Source: Cognatundibacterium jejuense (GTDB taxonomy: Bacteria > Pseudomonadota > Gammaproteobacteria > Burkholderiales > Burkholderiaceae_D). Taken from it: DNA of 64,000 bases. The notes beneath the pieces were generated by a model. The model worked only from the letters and a program-made list of their open reading frames with translations, was not told the origin of the DNA and made no database searches. The first letter of the stretch is position 1, and every line of letters starts with the position of its first letter. The position numbers and the translations under genes are program-made. Of this stretch, positions 26,932-36,272 are shown in pieces. Where the stretch lies: the NCBI RefSeq assembly GCF_014284255.1, contig NZ_JACOFV010000018.1:46631-110630 (forward strand), read 5' to 3'.

Positions 26932-28680
26932 ATGAATTCAACGAGTGAAAATTCTTTTTTTATTAATCAAAATTCCCGCAGTCATTTTGCGTCCGTCGTT
27001 GTCTGTGCAGGGCTGTTCATTGCTTGCTTAATCCCTTTTCATGTGCATCCATTTCGATCCCTGTACAACGAACTGGCGATCATTATCGGGTTATTTTTTG
27101 CGTTTTTCGTATTGGCCTGGCAGCCACGCGGATCGATGATGGACTTGCTCATTCCTAAGGCGAGTATCTTGCCGTTGGGTTTGATTGTGGTGCTGGTGTT
27201 AAATCTGGTTTTTCGGACGAGTTCGGTGTGGTCGGAACTGATTTTTCCGCTGATCTATCTCCTTTTATTTTTATTTGCGATCATATTGGGTGCGAACATC
27301 ACTGTGAACCAACAGCAGAGAGCGTATTTTTGCCTGGTCTTTTCTATGGTGAACGTTGCGCTGGCTGTTCTTTCGGTCAGCATAGAATATATGCAAATAG
27401 CTGGTGTTGACGGTTCTCCGTTGATGATGTCGATCGGGCATGGAAATTATTTGGTGAGAGCCTACGCCAATATTGCGCAACCAAATCAATTAGCATTGCT
27501 GTTGTGCTTTGGCATGGCTTCGACCTGGTATTTGTATCAAATAAATAAATTACCTGCGCAATGGGCTTTATCAATTGCAGGTTTCATTTTGACTGGTGTG
27601 GTGCTGACGCAATCGCGTATTGGCTGGATTATTTCTCCTCTATTTGCTGTCTTACTCATGACGACGCAGAATGGCGAAAAAAAGGTTAATCGACTTGTTG
27701 TAATGGCCTTGCTGTTGGTTTATTTTGGTATGGTATTTTTTCTGCCGTTTGCTTCCTCAGCAATGGGCTATGTTGGCGGGTCTGTTATTGAGCATGTCGG
27801 TGGCCGTTCGGAGCGCATGGGTTTATGGCAGCAAGCCTGGCATATGGCCGCAACGCATCCGTGGGCTGGTGTGGGTTGGTTCGGTTATGGTGCCGAACAA
27901 GTCAGAATTGCTGCGGATTTTAATTCCACCACGTATGCCGAACACGCACATAACATCGTGCTTAATTTTGCTGCTGAAATGGGATGGCCTGTCACCTTGG
28001 CGATCATGTTGGGTGTGAGCTGGTGGATAGTGCAAACTTGTGTGCTGGCTAAGTCAAATAGCGTAAGCCTTTATGCGTCTTTATGCTTCATCGCGGCAGG
28101 TGTGCATAGTATGGTTGAATTTCCGCTATGGTATGGCTATATCTTGTTCCCGATCGGCATGTTGATTGGTATGTCAGATCATCTGCGCTGGGAAGCGCGA
28201 GTGATGACAACTACGACAGCGCTCGTCAAAACCCTGGTGATAATCGGCTTGATGGGCATGAGTTTGATCATTTGGGATTATCAGCGCGTCGTGCGTGGCT
28301 TTAATGTTTTTCGTTGGGAGCAGATGCCTTCGGCAGTCAGCCTGCAAAAGTTAGAAAAGCCGGCGTTTACGTTGTTTCCTGAATTCTTTGATTACTTCAA
28401 ATTGATGCGCATAGAACCCCGTGAAGGCATGGCGGCGGAAGAAATTGCTTATGTCGAAAAATGGACTCCCCGCTTTGGCTTTGTGCATATTCTCAATAAG
28501 ATGGCAGAAATTGATTTGCTCAACGGTGAACCGGATAAAGCGGTGAGACTGATGCAAACACTACAGCGCCTTCATCCCTACGATTACCCTGAATACTTTG
28601 ACTATTGGCAAGCGAAAGGTGCGCTTGACCCGCGCTATAAAGCGGCGGTTGCCCAGATACCCAAGCGCGATGCACCTTGA
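26932..28680 (+). CDS. pglL: PglL-type O-oligosaccharyltransferase
   Basis: A 582-residue inner-membrane enzyme that moves a lipid-linked glycan onto Ser/Thr of pilin or other periplasmic proteins. About 12 helices are visible. Family marks are the N-terminal IPFHVHPFRSLYNELA (PglL_A-like), NIAQPNQLALLLCFG, VVLTQSRIGWI (Wzy core) and AEHAHNIVLNFAAEMGW, which contains the conserved His. A C-terminal cytoplasmic or periplasmic part of about 130 residues follows, with HPYDYPEYFDYWQAKG. Presence near pilA points to pilin as substrate. O-antigen ligase is the main alternative, but the PglL_A start argues against it. Confidence 0.9.
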   Translation: MNSTSENSFFINQNSRSHFASVVVCAGLFIACLIPFHVHPFRSLYNELAIIIGLFFAFFVLAWQPRGSMMDLLIPKASILPLGLIVVLVLNLVFRTSSVWSELIFPLIYLLLFLFAIILGANITVNQQQRAYFCLVFSMVNVALAVLSVSIEYMQIAGVDGSPLMMSIGHGNYLVRAYANIAQPNQLALLLCFGMASTWYLYQINKLPAQWALSIAGFILTGVVLTQSRIGWIISPLFAVLLMTTQNGEKKVNRLVVMALLLVYFGMVFFLPFASSAMGYVGGSVIEHVGGRSERMGLWQQAWHMAATHPWAGVGWFGYGAEQVRIAADFNSTTYAEHAHNIVLNFAAEMGWPVTLAIMLGVSWWIVQTCVLAKSNSVSLYASLCFIAAGVHSMVEFPLWYGYILFPIGMLIGMSDHLRWEARVMTTTTALVKTLVIIGLMGMSLIIWDYQRVVRGFNVFRWEQMPSAVSLQKLEKPAFTLFPEFFDYFKLMRIEPREGMAAEEIAYVEKWTPRFGFVHILNKMAEIDLLNGEPDKAVRLMQTLQRLHPYDYPEYFDYWQAKGALDPRYKAAVAQIPKRDAP

Positions 28681-28713
28681 ACCTGAGTGTTTGCTATTTT
28701 CGCTGTACTTAAG

Positions 28714-29238
28714 TTAGCCTGCCACATCAGTCTGTGCTTGATCAATCAGGCTAACCCAGTCCCCCGATTTGCCACCATGCTTTTCTAATATCCGTATGTC
28801 GCTCATCACCATGCCACGGTCAACGGCTTTGCACATGTCGTAGATGGTGAGTAAGCCGACTTGTACAGCGGTGAGGGCTTCCATTTCGACACCGGTTTTG
28901 CCTATGGTTTCTACTTGAGTCTGGCATTGTATGGAGTTCGTGTCAGTACTGATGCTAAAATTGACATGAACGCGCGTGATAGCCAACGGGTGGCAGAGTG
29001 GGATCAGATCGCTGGTGCGTTTGGCTGCCATGATGGCGGCAATGCGGGCGACACCTATCACATCGCCTTTTTTTGCAGTGCCTTCGGTGATGATACTCAG
29101 GGTTTCTGGTTTCATGCGGATATTGCCACAGGCAATGGCGATGCGATGGCTATCTTGTTTTTCTGCGACATCAACCATATGTGCCTGACCATCGCTGTCA
29201 AAATGGGTCAGATCGGATTGCTGGAAATGAGTAGTCAT
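28714..29238 (-). CDS. moaC: Cyclic pyranopterin monophosphate synthase
   Basis: MoaC carries out the second part of the first step of molybdenum cofactor synthesis, making cyclic pyranopterin monophosphate. The protein shows [49 protein letters not shown] with the conserved His/Lys residues, [26 protein letters not shown] and the final GGKSG. Start 29238 (MTTHFQQ) gives 174 residues; a frame extension to 29289 is not family-like. Its start codon overlaps that of the divergent protease gene. Confidence 0.96.
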   Translation of the reverse strand: MTTHFQQSDLTHFDSDGQAHMVDVAEKQDSHRIAIACGNIRMKPETLSIITEGTAKKGDVIGVARIAAIMAAKRTSDLIPLCHPLAITRVHVNFSISTDTNSIQCQTQVETIGKTGVEMEALTAVQVGLLTIYDMCKAVDRGMVMSDIRILEKHGGKSGDWVSLIDQAQTDVAG

Positions 29239-30868
29239 GGATGTGAAATCTAGAGGAAAGTTGAACAATTTCGGAACGAATGCCGTCAAGGAACATCATA
29301 GCACCGTGAAAAGAAAAAATATCTCCTTCCTGCGATCAAATCAGACATGCCTGCGACAACTGCTGAGTGCAGCTATTCTCGCGACGAGTTTGTGCGCCTC
29401 AAGCAACTATGCTCAAACGACCTCCGCGACGCAAAATCTGCCAACCTTAGGCGACACGTCACGAGAAGACCTGTCGCCGCTGGCTGAACGCAAGCTTGGC
29501 GAGCAAATCATGAACGTGGTCCGGCGGGATCCTGATTATATCGATGATGGCCCCGTTGCTGAATATCTGAACCGACTTGGAAACCAGCTATTAGATGCGC
29601 ACCCCGATGCCAGAGGTGAGGCGGCTTATAACTTTGAATTCTTTGCCGTGCGCGATCCCGTCCTCAATGCATTTGCGTTCCCGGGTGGTTTTATCGGTTT
29701 ACATACTGCTCTCATACTGACCGCACAAACGGAGTCGGAGTTAGCATCTGTCATCGGCCATGAGATCGGCCACGTTGCACAACGGCATATCGCGCGCATG
29801 CTGACTAGCCAAAAGTATGATTCATATATTCCTTTAGTGGCACTGGCTTTAGCGGTGTTAGCTGCCCGCTCAAGTCCCGATGCCGCGATCGCCGTCGCGT
29901 CTGGTGGGCAAGGACTGGCAATTCAGAAGCAGCTAAACTTTAGCAGAGATGCTGAACGTGAAGCAGACCGGATAGGCTTTCAGATATTGCAAGATGGCGG
30001 TTTTGATCCGACTGGCATGGTCACTTTCTTTGGGCGTCTTCAGGCTTCTACCCGTAACTATACGGACAATGCACCTGAATTTTTGCGCAGCCATCCGCTG
30101 ACCAGTGAACGCATTGCAGACATCCAGGCGCGAGCGCAAGGCCTGCGCTATAAGCAGCGAGCGGACGGTCTCGAATTCTTTTTGATGAAATCTCGCGTGC
30201 GGGTATTGCAAGACCCTACCGTTCAGGGGTTGATCGATGCAAAGCAGTTATTTGAAATCCAGCTGAAATCGGAAAGAGAAGAAGATCAGATTGCCGCGAA
30301 GTATGGTTTAGCCTACGTTGCCTGTAAGCAGACGGATTTTATCAAGGCACGGAAGTTACTGGATCAGGCGAGGGAACAAACGGCACGTTCATCCCGACAA
30401 AAATATCTTCTTGATTTGAGTAGTGCCTTCGATAGTTTGTTTATCGACATTCTGTTGGGTAGCAAACAATTCGATCTTGCCAGTAGCGCAGCAAAAGAGG
30501 CCATCCAACGTTTGCCCTTATCTCGCGGCTTGGTCTACCAATATGTAGAAGCGCTGTTAGATGCCAAAAAAGAAGAAACAGCAGGAATCTTTTTGCGCGA
30601 TCAAATTATGTTGTACCGGCAGGATGCGAAGTTGCAGAATTTATTAGCCAAAGTCTATGCTGCACAAGGCAGACAAGCTTTGCAGCATATCGCACTGGCA
30701 GAAGCATTTGCAATTCAAAATAGTTGGACGGCCGCTTTGCAGCAGCTGGATCTGGCAAGATTAGAAAAAGATGCCGGTTTTTACGAATTGTCAGTGATCG
30801 ATGCCAATGAACGCGATTGGAAAGAGAATCACAAGCAAGAACTGGCAGAGGAGCGCAAACGGCGCTGA
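29237..30868 (+). CDS. M48 family metalloprotease with TPR repeats, BepA-like
   Basis: A periplasmic zinc protease and chaperone similar to BepA/YfgC, which assists outer-membrane protein and LptD assembly and degrades misfolded barrels. It has HEIGH (residues 175-179 counted from ATG 29237) as the zinc site, [10 protein letters not shown] with the third ligand Glu, and helical TPR-like repeats from about 330 to the end. ATG 29237 overlaps the moaC start. An alternative GTG at 29306 gives 520 residues and places the export signal ([19 protein letters not shown]) nearer the N-terminus, so it may be the true start. Confidence 0.9.
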   Translation: MDVKSRGKLNNFGTNAVKEHHSTVKRKNISFLRSNQTCLRQLLSAAILATSLCASSNYAQTTSATQNLPTLGDTSREDLSPLAERKLGEQIMNVVRRDPDYIDDGPVAEYLNRLGNQLLDAHPDARGEAAYNFEFFAVRDPVLNAFAFPGGFIGLHTALILTAQTESELASVIGHEIGHVAQRHIARMLTSQKYDSYIPLVALALAVLAARSSPDAAIAVASGGQGLAIQKQLNFSRDAEREADRIGFQILQDGGFDPTGMVTFFGRLQASTRNYTDNAPEFLRSHPLTSERIADIQARAQGLRYKQRADGLEFFLMKSRVRVLQDPTVQGLIDAKQLFEIQLKSEREEDQIAAKYGLAYVACKQTDFIKARKLLDQAREQTARSSRQKYLLDLSSAFDSLFIDILLGSKQFDLASSAAKEAIQRLPLSRGLVYQYVEALLDAKKEETAGIFLRDQIMLYRQDAKLQNLLAKVYAAQGRQALQHIALAEAFAIQNSWTAALQQLDLARLEKDAGFYELSVIDANERDWKENHKQELAEERKRR

Positions 30869-30928
30869 CCGCGCTTTGATATCTTGCCGGAAATTCGGTA
30901 GCTTCGGTAGCTGATGAAGCAAGAGATT

Positions 30929-31543
30929 TTACTTACTTGATTCTCTTGGTCGTGCCTTTAAATCCGCAGCGGCCAGAATCTCATGCAGACTGCTGGCCAG
31001 GAGCGTGATCTCCTGCGAGGCATACGGCATCGACATCAAACTCAAACTCAAACTCGCACTTGCTCCGCCTGTTGCCATCCAGGTCAGGATCTGATCGTCG
31101 TCGGGAATTTGATCCTGAATACGTAAATAACGCATGATTTCACTTAAGTCGCGATCATCAACAAGGGCAATGAGCTTATCTGCGACTAAAATGATCCGTC
31201 CAGACTCATCCATGAATGCCGCTGTTAATAGTGGCATCACCTGACCAGTATGAAGTTGCAACCCGTCCGGCGCAGTATGGACAATAAATGGGGTGGCCTC
31301 TAAATCAACATACACGCGCTGCGGACCGTTTTGAAAATACCAGCAGCCTTGATCGTCGCATTGGTAATTGCGGTTGATGAAGTCGATCAAAGCGGGATGG
31401 CGGATGATGTCGCCGGGGAGTTTTAGGGCTTGGCAGCGTTCATCGCGCATGCGCCATTGGCCGCGCGCATCCAGGGCTAACCAGCCGTAGCAATGCGGTA
31501 CATTGGGCCATTTTGCAATGGCGGCTTTGACGATCTCGTCCAT
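30929..31543 (-). CDS. Conserved betaproteobacterial protein of unknown function
   Basis: A 204-residue protein with strongly ordered sequence: KWPNVPHCYGWLALDARGQWRMRDER at the start, then ALIDFINRNYQCDDQGCWYFQNGPQRVYVDLEATPFI. No export signal or known motif. I recognise the N-terminal pattern as widely conserved in Burkholderiales, but its role is not known to me. The start overlaps the stop of the YheT-type hydrolase gene by one base (TAATG), so the two are translationally coupled. Confidence 0.8.
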   Translation of the reverse strand: MDEIVKAAIAKWPNVPHCYGWLALDARGQWRMRDERCQALKLPGDIIRHPALIDFINRNYQCDDQGCWYFQNGPQRVYVDLEATPFIVHTAPDGLQLHTGQVMPLLTAAFMDESGRIILVADKLIALVDDRDLSEIMRYLRIQDQIPDDDQILTWMATGGASASLSLSLMSMPYASQEITLLASSLHEILAAADLKARPRESSK

Positions 31544-32499
31544 TAGCTTGCCTTGTCAAAAAAGTGCAAAATTTTTTCTGGTAACCAATGCAGGCTACCG
31601 GGTACGTTGCCAGCGGCAAAACCAACGTGGCCGCCATGTTTAGGATAGTCCAGAATCACCGAGGGCGCGGCTTTTTGAGGTAAATATTGACCGGGTAAAA
31701 ACGGATCATTTTGCGCATTCAAGACCAAGGTCGGTAGTGTGATGTCGGGCAGCACGTGACGTGCGCTGGCGCGGTTCCAATAATCGTCGGTATCCAGATA
31801 GCCGTGCAAAGGTGCCGTCACGACATTATCGAATTCGTAGAGATTTTTGGCTTCTAGTAAACGATTTCTGTCGAAAAGTCCGGGAAACTGGTTCAGTTTT
31901 TGCAGGCACTTTGGCTTTAAAGTTTTGAGAAACATGCGGGTGTAGAGCATGTTGAAGCCGCTCGACAAAGACGCGCCGCCTTGTGCCAGATCGAGTGGTG
32001 CCGAGATCGCGCAAGCAGCTTTGACAAATTCAGCCTGGTGTTGCGATTCACCAAGCCAGCGTAGCAGGGCGTTACCACCGAGGGAAACACCTGCGGCAAA
32101 AAAAACAGCATCGCCGTGTTGCTTTTGATGTTGAGATTGAATGCGACGTAATATCCAGTCAATTTCCTGTGCATCGCCGGAATGATAAAAGCGCGGTGCC
32201 TGATTCAATTCACCGGAGCAACCACGAAAATGCGGAATCGCGCCCGACCAGCCTCGCGCCTGGATTGCCGCCATCAAAGCCCGCGCATAGTGACTGTCGC
32301 TGGAACCTTCTAATCCATGAAATAGCACAACCATAGGCTGTCCAGGTTTGCCATCCACAAAATCGATATCGATAAAGTCGTCGTCCGGTGTCACCCAACG
32401 TTCACGCCGGAAGCTCACTTCGGGGCGAGGTATCCATAAAGCAGGGTAGATGGTTTGTAAATGACCACCGGGAAGCCAGCGGGGAGACTGATATTTCAT
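31543..32499 (-). CDS. Alpha/beta hydrolase, YheT family
   Basis: A 318-residue hydrolase. It begins SPRWLPGGHLQTIYPALW, a YheT/ABHD1-3 signature, followed by LFHGLEGSSDSHYARALM (oxyanion region), FAAGVSLGGNALLRWLG with the nucleophile Ser in GVSLGGN, and a C-terminal KHGGHVGF with the catalytic His. It would hydrolyse an ester; natural substrate unknown. Start 32499 (MKYQSP) is chosen because the conserved motif begins there; the longer frame adds 28 unrelated residues. Confidence 0.93.
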   Translation of the reverse strand: MKYQSPRWLPGGHLQTIYPALWIPRPEVSFRRERWVTPDDDFIDIDFVDGKPGQPMVVLFHGLEGSSDSHYARALMAAIQARGWSGAIPHFRGCSGELNQAPRFYHSGDAQEIDWILRRIQSQHQKQHGDAVFFAAGVSLGGNALLRWLGESQHQAEFVKAACAISAPLDLAQGGASLSSGFNMLYTRMFLKTLKPKCLQKLNQFPGLFDRNRLLEAKNLYEFDNVVTAPLHGYLDTDDYWNRASARHVLPDITLPTLVLNAQNDPFLPGQYLPQKAAPSVILDYPKHGGHVGFAAGNVPGSLHWLPEKILHFFDKAS

Positions 32500-32605
32500 T
32501 CTTGCATCATAGTGAATGTGACGGGGTGGGTGTTTCTGATATCCGGTACTGTGCGCTATTCCGTCCGGAAATACACGCCTCATTGCCGTTTTAAACTAAT
32601 TACCT

Positions 32606-33037
32606 TTAATGTAAAACACTGGCTTTGAATAAATCCAAGGGGGCTTTGCCTGCTGCGACCGAGGCGTGATGCATAGCAATACGCCATCCTTGCGGTGTTT
32701 TCAGATAAACGTTGGTCGCAAGAATATGGACATCCGGCAAGGTTTCATTCGGACGGTGAATTTGCTCGATGACGCTATGCACGGCGGTCAACAGATTGTG
32801 CGTCGCGTGTAATTGCGTTGCCTGAATGTGGACATTGCCCCGTTCAAAGATTGCTTCCCACGACGCCCGGATGGCAGCATGACCTACTTGACGGTTAGAG
32901 CCTGGATGAATGCAGACAATTTCTTCGTCATCCGCCCACAAATCCATGAATACATCGAGATCAGCGCGACTGATGGCATCATAGAATGCAGCTTCGACTT
33001 CGTCAGCACTGCCATTAAATTGCTTTTTTGCGGGCAT
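32606..33037 (-). CDS. NTF2-like (SnoaL/DUF4440-type) protein
   Basis: A 143-residue protein of the NTF2 fold: ADEVEAAFYDAISRADLDVFMDLWADDEEIVCIHPG at the start, GHAAIRASWEAIF, then LKTPQGWRIAMHHAS. Many of these are small binding or isomerase-like proteins with no fixed activity. Start 33037 (MPAKKQF) is used; the longer frame to 33163 lies in the neighbouring intergenic DNA. Followed on the same strand by the YheT gene. Confidence 0.85.
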   Translation of the reverse strand: MPAKKQFNGSADEVEAAFYDAISRADLDVFMDLWADDEEIVCIHPGSNRQVGHAAIRASWEAIFERGNVHIQATQLHATHNLLTAVHSVIEQIHRPNETLPDVHILATNVYLKTPQGWRIAMHHASVAAGKAPLDLFKASVLH

Positions 33038-33102
33038 GATGAGCTTACCTGATTTTTTGCTGGTGCTACGACCGCGAAAGCGATACGTAGCGATGGAAAA
33101 TC

Positions 33103-33312
33103 TTAGTGGCCTTTGATCACGGTACCTGGAGCCAGTTTGTATTGCGTACCACAGTAAGAGCAAGTTGCCGAGCCGCCGTGGGACAAATCAAGAAAAACGC
33201 GTGGATGGGAAGACCACAATGGCATTGCTGGATTTGGGCAGTGTGCAGGCAAATCTTTGCCTTGCAGTTCGACGACATTGTTCGCTGATGTGGCGCTGTT
33301 ATTGGTGGACAT
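33103..33312 (-). CDS. Zinc-finger (CHCC-type) protein
   Basis: A 69-residue protein. The pattern HCPNP, then HPRVFLDL, and TCSYCGTQY matches the zf-CHCC domain also found in mitochondrial NDUFS6, with Cys-His-Cys-Cys ligands for zinc. Small proteins like this are common in Burkholderiales near branched-chain aminotransferase or NTF2-like genes. Function is not established. Confidence 0.9.
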   Translation of the reverse strand: MSTNNSATSANNVVELQGKDLPAHCPNPAMPLWSSHPRVFLDLSHGGSATCSYCGTQYKLAPGTVIKGH

Positions 33313-33478
33313 AAAGACTCCGGTAAAAATGTTTGCTAATTAGGTGCAATATTGGATGCAAAAGCAGCTTGGCATGCGAAGCATTTTGCGGCTTGGACAC
33401 GCCATGGTTGCTATTTGCATCGGTTCTCAAATTCAAGCGGTGATTTTAACGGATTCCAGCTACTTGCTGTCGTTAACT

Positions 33479-33526
33479 ATTGCTGATTCTATCGCTGATT
33501 GTATCGTTGATTGTATCGCTGATTGG
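33479..33526 (+). repeat. Four tandem copies of a 12-base unit upstream of azlC
   Basis: Units ATTGCTGATTCT, ATCGCTGATTGT, ATCGTTGATTGT and ATCGCTGATTGG follow each other without gaps, ending 54 bases before the azlC start. The unit length keeps the reading frame, so an open frame runs through the repeat into azlC. Confidence 0.85.
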
Positions 33527-33580
33527 CGAGCTTTTCTGATCAAGGCTAAAATGCACGGCTATTTGTTGAGAAAAGTTGCC

Positions 33581-34309
33581 ATGTCTTTTGAATCTGATCA
33601 AGCTGCCACCAAAGAGGCGCTGCGTCTGGGAGCGCCCACCTGGTTTGGTATAGGTGCCTGGGGATTGGTGGTTGGCATAGCCATGATCAAAGCGGGCTTG
33701 AGTCTGCCGCAAGCGTTTGGGATGACCTTTATTGTTTTTGGTGGATCCGCGCAATTGGCGTCTTTGCCGCTGATCGGGGCGCATGCGCCAGTGTGGGTGA
33801 TCTTCGCGACGGCACTGGCGGTCAATTTGCGATTTGTTATCTTTTCAGCAATATTAGCGCCGCATTTCTCGCATTTGCCTTTGCGTCATCGCGCCTGGTT
33901 GGGGTTTCTGACTGGAGATGTGGCGGTGGGCTTATTTATTCAGCGCTTTCCTGACTTGCAAGACATGAAAGGCAAGCTAGCGTTTTTGAAGGGCCTCATC
34001 TTTCCGAATTGGGCTGCATGGCAAATCGGCTCTGTTATTGGTATTTTGTTAGGAAGCCAGGTTCCCGCCAATTGGGGGCTGGGTGTAGCAGGCACGCTGG
34101 CGATTTTGTGCGTGATGCTGCCTTTGATTATCAACCGTGCGGCTTTGGCTGGAGTGGTCGTCGCTGGCGTTGTGGCGCTGTTGTGCTTTCATTTCCCTTA
34201 TAAACTCGGTCTCTTACTTGCAGTGATATTGGGTATGGCAACCGCGATGTTGTTGGAAGAGCACATGCTCAAGAGTAAAAAAATACCGGATGGGAGTGAG
34301 CAAGCATGA
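33581..34309 (+). CDS. azlC: AzlC family permease (branched-chain amino acid export)
   Basis: AzlC with AzlD forms an inner-membrane exporter of branched-chain amino acids. The 242-residue protein has about seven helices and the family segment GIGAWGLVVGIAMIKAGLSLPQAFGMTFIVFGGSAQLASL, then LAVNLRFVIFSAIL. Start 33581 (MSFESDQ) is chosen because the helices begin soon after. The frame is open back to 33344 through a tandem repeat, but that extension is not family-like. The azlD start overlaps its stop (ATGA). Confidence 0.93.
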   Translation: MSFESDQAATKEALRLGAPTWFGIGAWGLVVGIAMIKAGLSLPQAFGMTFIVFGGSAQLASLPLIGAHAPVWVIFATALAVNLRFVIFSAILAPHFSHLPLRHRAWLGFLTGDVAVGLFIQRFPDLQDMKGKLAFLKGLIFPNWAAWQIGSVIGILLGSQVPANWGLGVAGTLAILCVMLPLIINRAALAGVVVAGVVALLCFHFPYKLGLLLAVILGMATAMLLEEHMLKSKKIPDGSEQA

Positions 34310-34635
34310 GTGATCTTGAGATCTGGATCGTTATTTTTTCTTTATGGTTGGCAACTTTTATTGCTCGTAGTGGCTTTTGGTTGGCTGGAAACCGGATTAA
34401 TTTGCCGCAACGCGTTCAGGAAGCCCTGCGCTATGCACCTGCCTGCGCGTTGGCGGCAATTATTGTGCCTGATTTTTTGCTTAATCCGCATGGAGGTAGT
34501 GAATGGGATTTTAGTTGGCAAAATCCTAAGTTGATGGCCGGTATCGCAGCGACGGTGTTTTTTCAAGTGCGTAAAAACATGTTGCATACGATCATTTTCG
34601 GCATGTTAGTGTTCACCGGTTTGCGTCTGCTTTAG
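34306..34635 (+). CDS. azlD: AzlD family small membrane subunit
   Basis: A 109-residue partner of AzlC with four helices. It shows LATFIARSGFWLAG and PQRVQEALRYAPACALAAIIVPDFLL, the usual AzlD pattern. The start overlaps the azlC stop by four bases, so the two are coupled and made together. A terminator follows. Confidence 0.93.
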   Translation: MSDLEIWIVIFSLWLATFIARSGFWLAGNRINLPQRVQEALRYAPACALAAIIVPDFLLNPHGGSEWDFSWQNPKLMAGIAATVFFQVRKNMLHTIIFGMLVFTGLRLL

Positions 34636-34983
34636 TTGGTCAGATAGGAATAGATACGAACGGCGGGACGACCCGCCGTTTTCATTTACCGGAGCTACCG
34701 CGCGGGCTTTATCCGCCCTGCGGAAACTAGAAAATATTAATACATTAACATTTTTACACTGGTATGCAGACAATTTAGGTGAGCTGGCGCCAAAATCAGA
34801 TGCAAAACTCTGTGGCGTGGGCTGGGGGCTTTGGTAAAATAGCGGTTTTAGCGCATTTGTCTTACTTTTGAATCTTGCTCGGCAATGTTGTTTATAACGA
34901 AATTGCTGCGGAATTAATATTTGTTTGATTCGGAGTCAGATCGCTTTTTCCTTCAACCTAGCCAATTCTCATTCCACATCGCG
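34636..34983. other. Intergenic region before pgk
   Basis: Holds the azlD terminator at 34659-34680 and about 300 bases before the pgk start. A TTGGTAAAAT word at 34831-34840 could provide the -10 box TAAAAT of a pgk promoter. No other gene seen. The frame open from 34921 is an extension of pgk and not family-like. Confidence 0.5.
34657..34684 (+). terminator. Rho-independent terminator after azlCD
   Basis: AACGGCGGG (34659-34667), loop ACGA, CCCGCCGTT (34672-34680), then TTC. Strong GC stem with a short T tail. Confidence 0.85.
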
Positions 34984-36177
34984 ATGAAATTTAATCGACT
35001 CAGCGACCTGATCGCAGGTAACCAGCTTCAAGGCAAACGTGTTTTCATTCGTGCCGACCTCAATGTTCCTCAAGACGACCACGGCAATATTACCGAAGAT
35101 ACGCGTATTCGTGCGTCAGTTCCGGCGATTCAGCAAGCGTTGAAGGCGGGTGCTGCTGTGATGGTGACGTCGCATCTGGGGCGTCCGACAGAAGGTGAAT
35201 TCAAAGCAGAAGATAGTCTGGCGCCAGTTGCAGTGCGTTTATCCGAGTTACTTGGCGTACCTGTCAGTTTGAAACAGAACTGGGTTGACGGCGTTGAAGT
35301 CGCCGCTGGTCAAGTGGTATTGTTGGAAAACTGCCGTGTGAATAAAGGCGAGAAAAAGAATGACGACGCGCTCGCACAAAAAATGGCTGCCCTGTGCGAT
35401 GTGTATGTGAACGATGCATTTGGTACTGCGCACCGCGCCGAAGCGACTACCCACGGCATCGCAAAATACGCGCCAGTGGTTGCAGCTGGTCCATTATTGT
35501 CTGCTGAACTAGATGCTCTTGGCAAAGCACTCGGCCTACCAGCGCGTCCTTTGGTGGCGATTGTCGCGGGTTCTAAAGTATCAAGCAAACTGACTATCCT
35601 GAAATCCCTCGCAGACAAAGTTGATAACTTGATCGTTGGCGGTGGTATTGCGAATACGTTCATGCTGGCTTCTGGCTTGAAAATCGGTAAATCATTGGCA
35701 GAAGCGGATCTGGTGGATGAAGCAAAAGCGATCATCGATATGATGGCAAAACGTGGCGCATCCGTACCTATTCCTACTGATGTCGTATGCGCGAAAGAAT
35801 TTTCACCGACGGCTGTGGCAACGGTTAAAGCCGTGGCGGATGTTGCCGATGACGACATGATTCTCGATATTGGCCCAGTCACTTCTGCTTTATTGGCAGA
35901 GCAAATCAAAACTGCTGGCACGATCGTCTGGAACGGCCCGGTTGGCGTATTTGAGTTTGATCAGTTTGGCAATGGCACCAAAGTGTTGGCGCAGGCGATT
36001 GCTGATTCTGCTGGCTTCTCGATTGCAGGTGGCGGTGATACGCTGGCAGCGATTGCTAAATACCAAATCGCTGATCGCGTTGGTTATATCTCGACTGGCG
36101 GTGGCGCTTTCCTGGAATTTTTGGAAGGGAAAACTTTGCCCGCGGTAGAAATTTTATTGCAACGCGCGGCACAGTAA
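34984..36177 (+). CDS. pgk: Phosphoglycerate kinase
   Basis: Makes ATP from 1,3-bisphosphoglycerate in glycolysis. The 397-residue protein has [34 protein letters not shown], the [12 protein letters not shown] segment, [16 protein letters not shown] and [15 protein letters not shown] 34984 is chosen as the family start (MKFNRLSDL); the in-frame TTG at 34921 adds 21 unrelated residues. pyk follows after about 95 bases, a tandem repeat lying between them. Confidence 0.97.
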   Translation: MKFNRLSDLIAGNQLQGKRVFIRADLNVPQDDHGNITEDTRIRASVPAIQQALKAGAAVMVTSHLGRPTEGEFKAEDSLAPVAVRLSELLGVPVSLKQNWVDGVEVAAGQVVLLENCRVNKGEKKNDDALAQKMAALCDVYVNDAFGTAHRAEATTHGIAKYAPVVAAGPLLSAELDALGKALGLPARPLVAIVAGSKVSSKLTILKSLADKVDNLIVGGGIANTFMLASGLKIGKSLAEADLVDEAKAIIDMMAKRGASVPIPTDVVCAKEFSPTAVATVKAVADVADDDMILDIGPVTSALLAEQIKTAGTIVWNGPVGVFEFDQFGNGTKVLAQAIADSAGFSIAGGGDTLAAIAKYQIADRVGYISTGGGAFLEFLEGKTLPAVEILLQRAAQ

Positions 36178-36187
36178 ATAAGTTAAA

Positions 36188-36229
36188 TTCAAAGAAATTA
36201 GTTCAAAGAAATTAGTTCAAAGAAATTAG
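36188..36229 (+). repeat. Three tandem copies of a 14-base unit between pgk and pyk
   Basis: TTCAAAGAAATTAG is repeated three times without change, then TTCA begins a fourth. It lies between the pgk stop and the pyk ribosome site. Copy number may vary between strains by slippage. Confidence 0.9.
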
Positions 36230-36272
36230 TTCATCACCGCATCAAACCATTAATAATAATTCAGGAGACCAG

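Noticed and set aside
33479..33526. CRISPR-like array from the four 12-base units
   Set aside because: Units are contiguous without spacers and too short; it is a simple tandem repeat.
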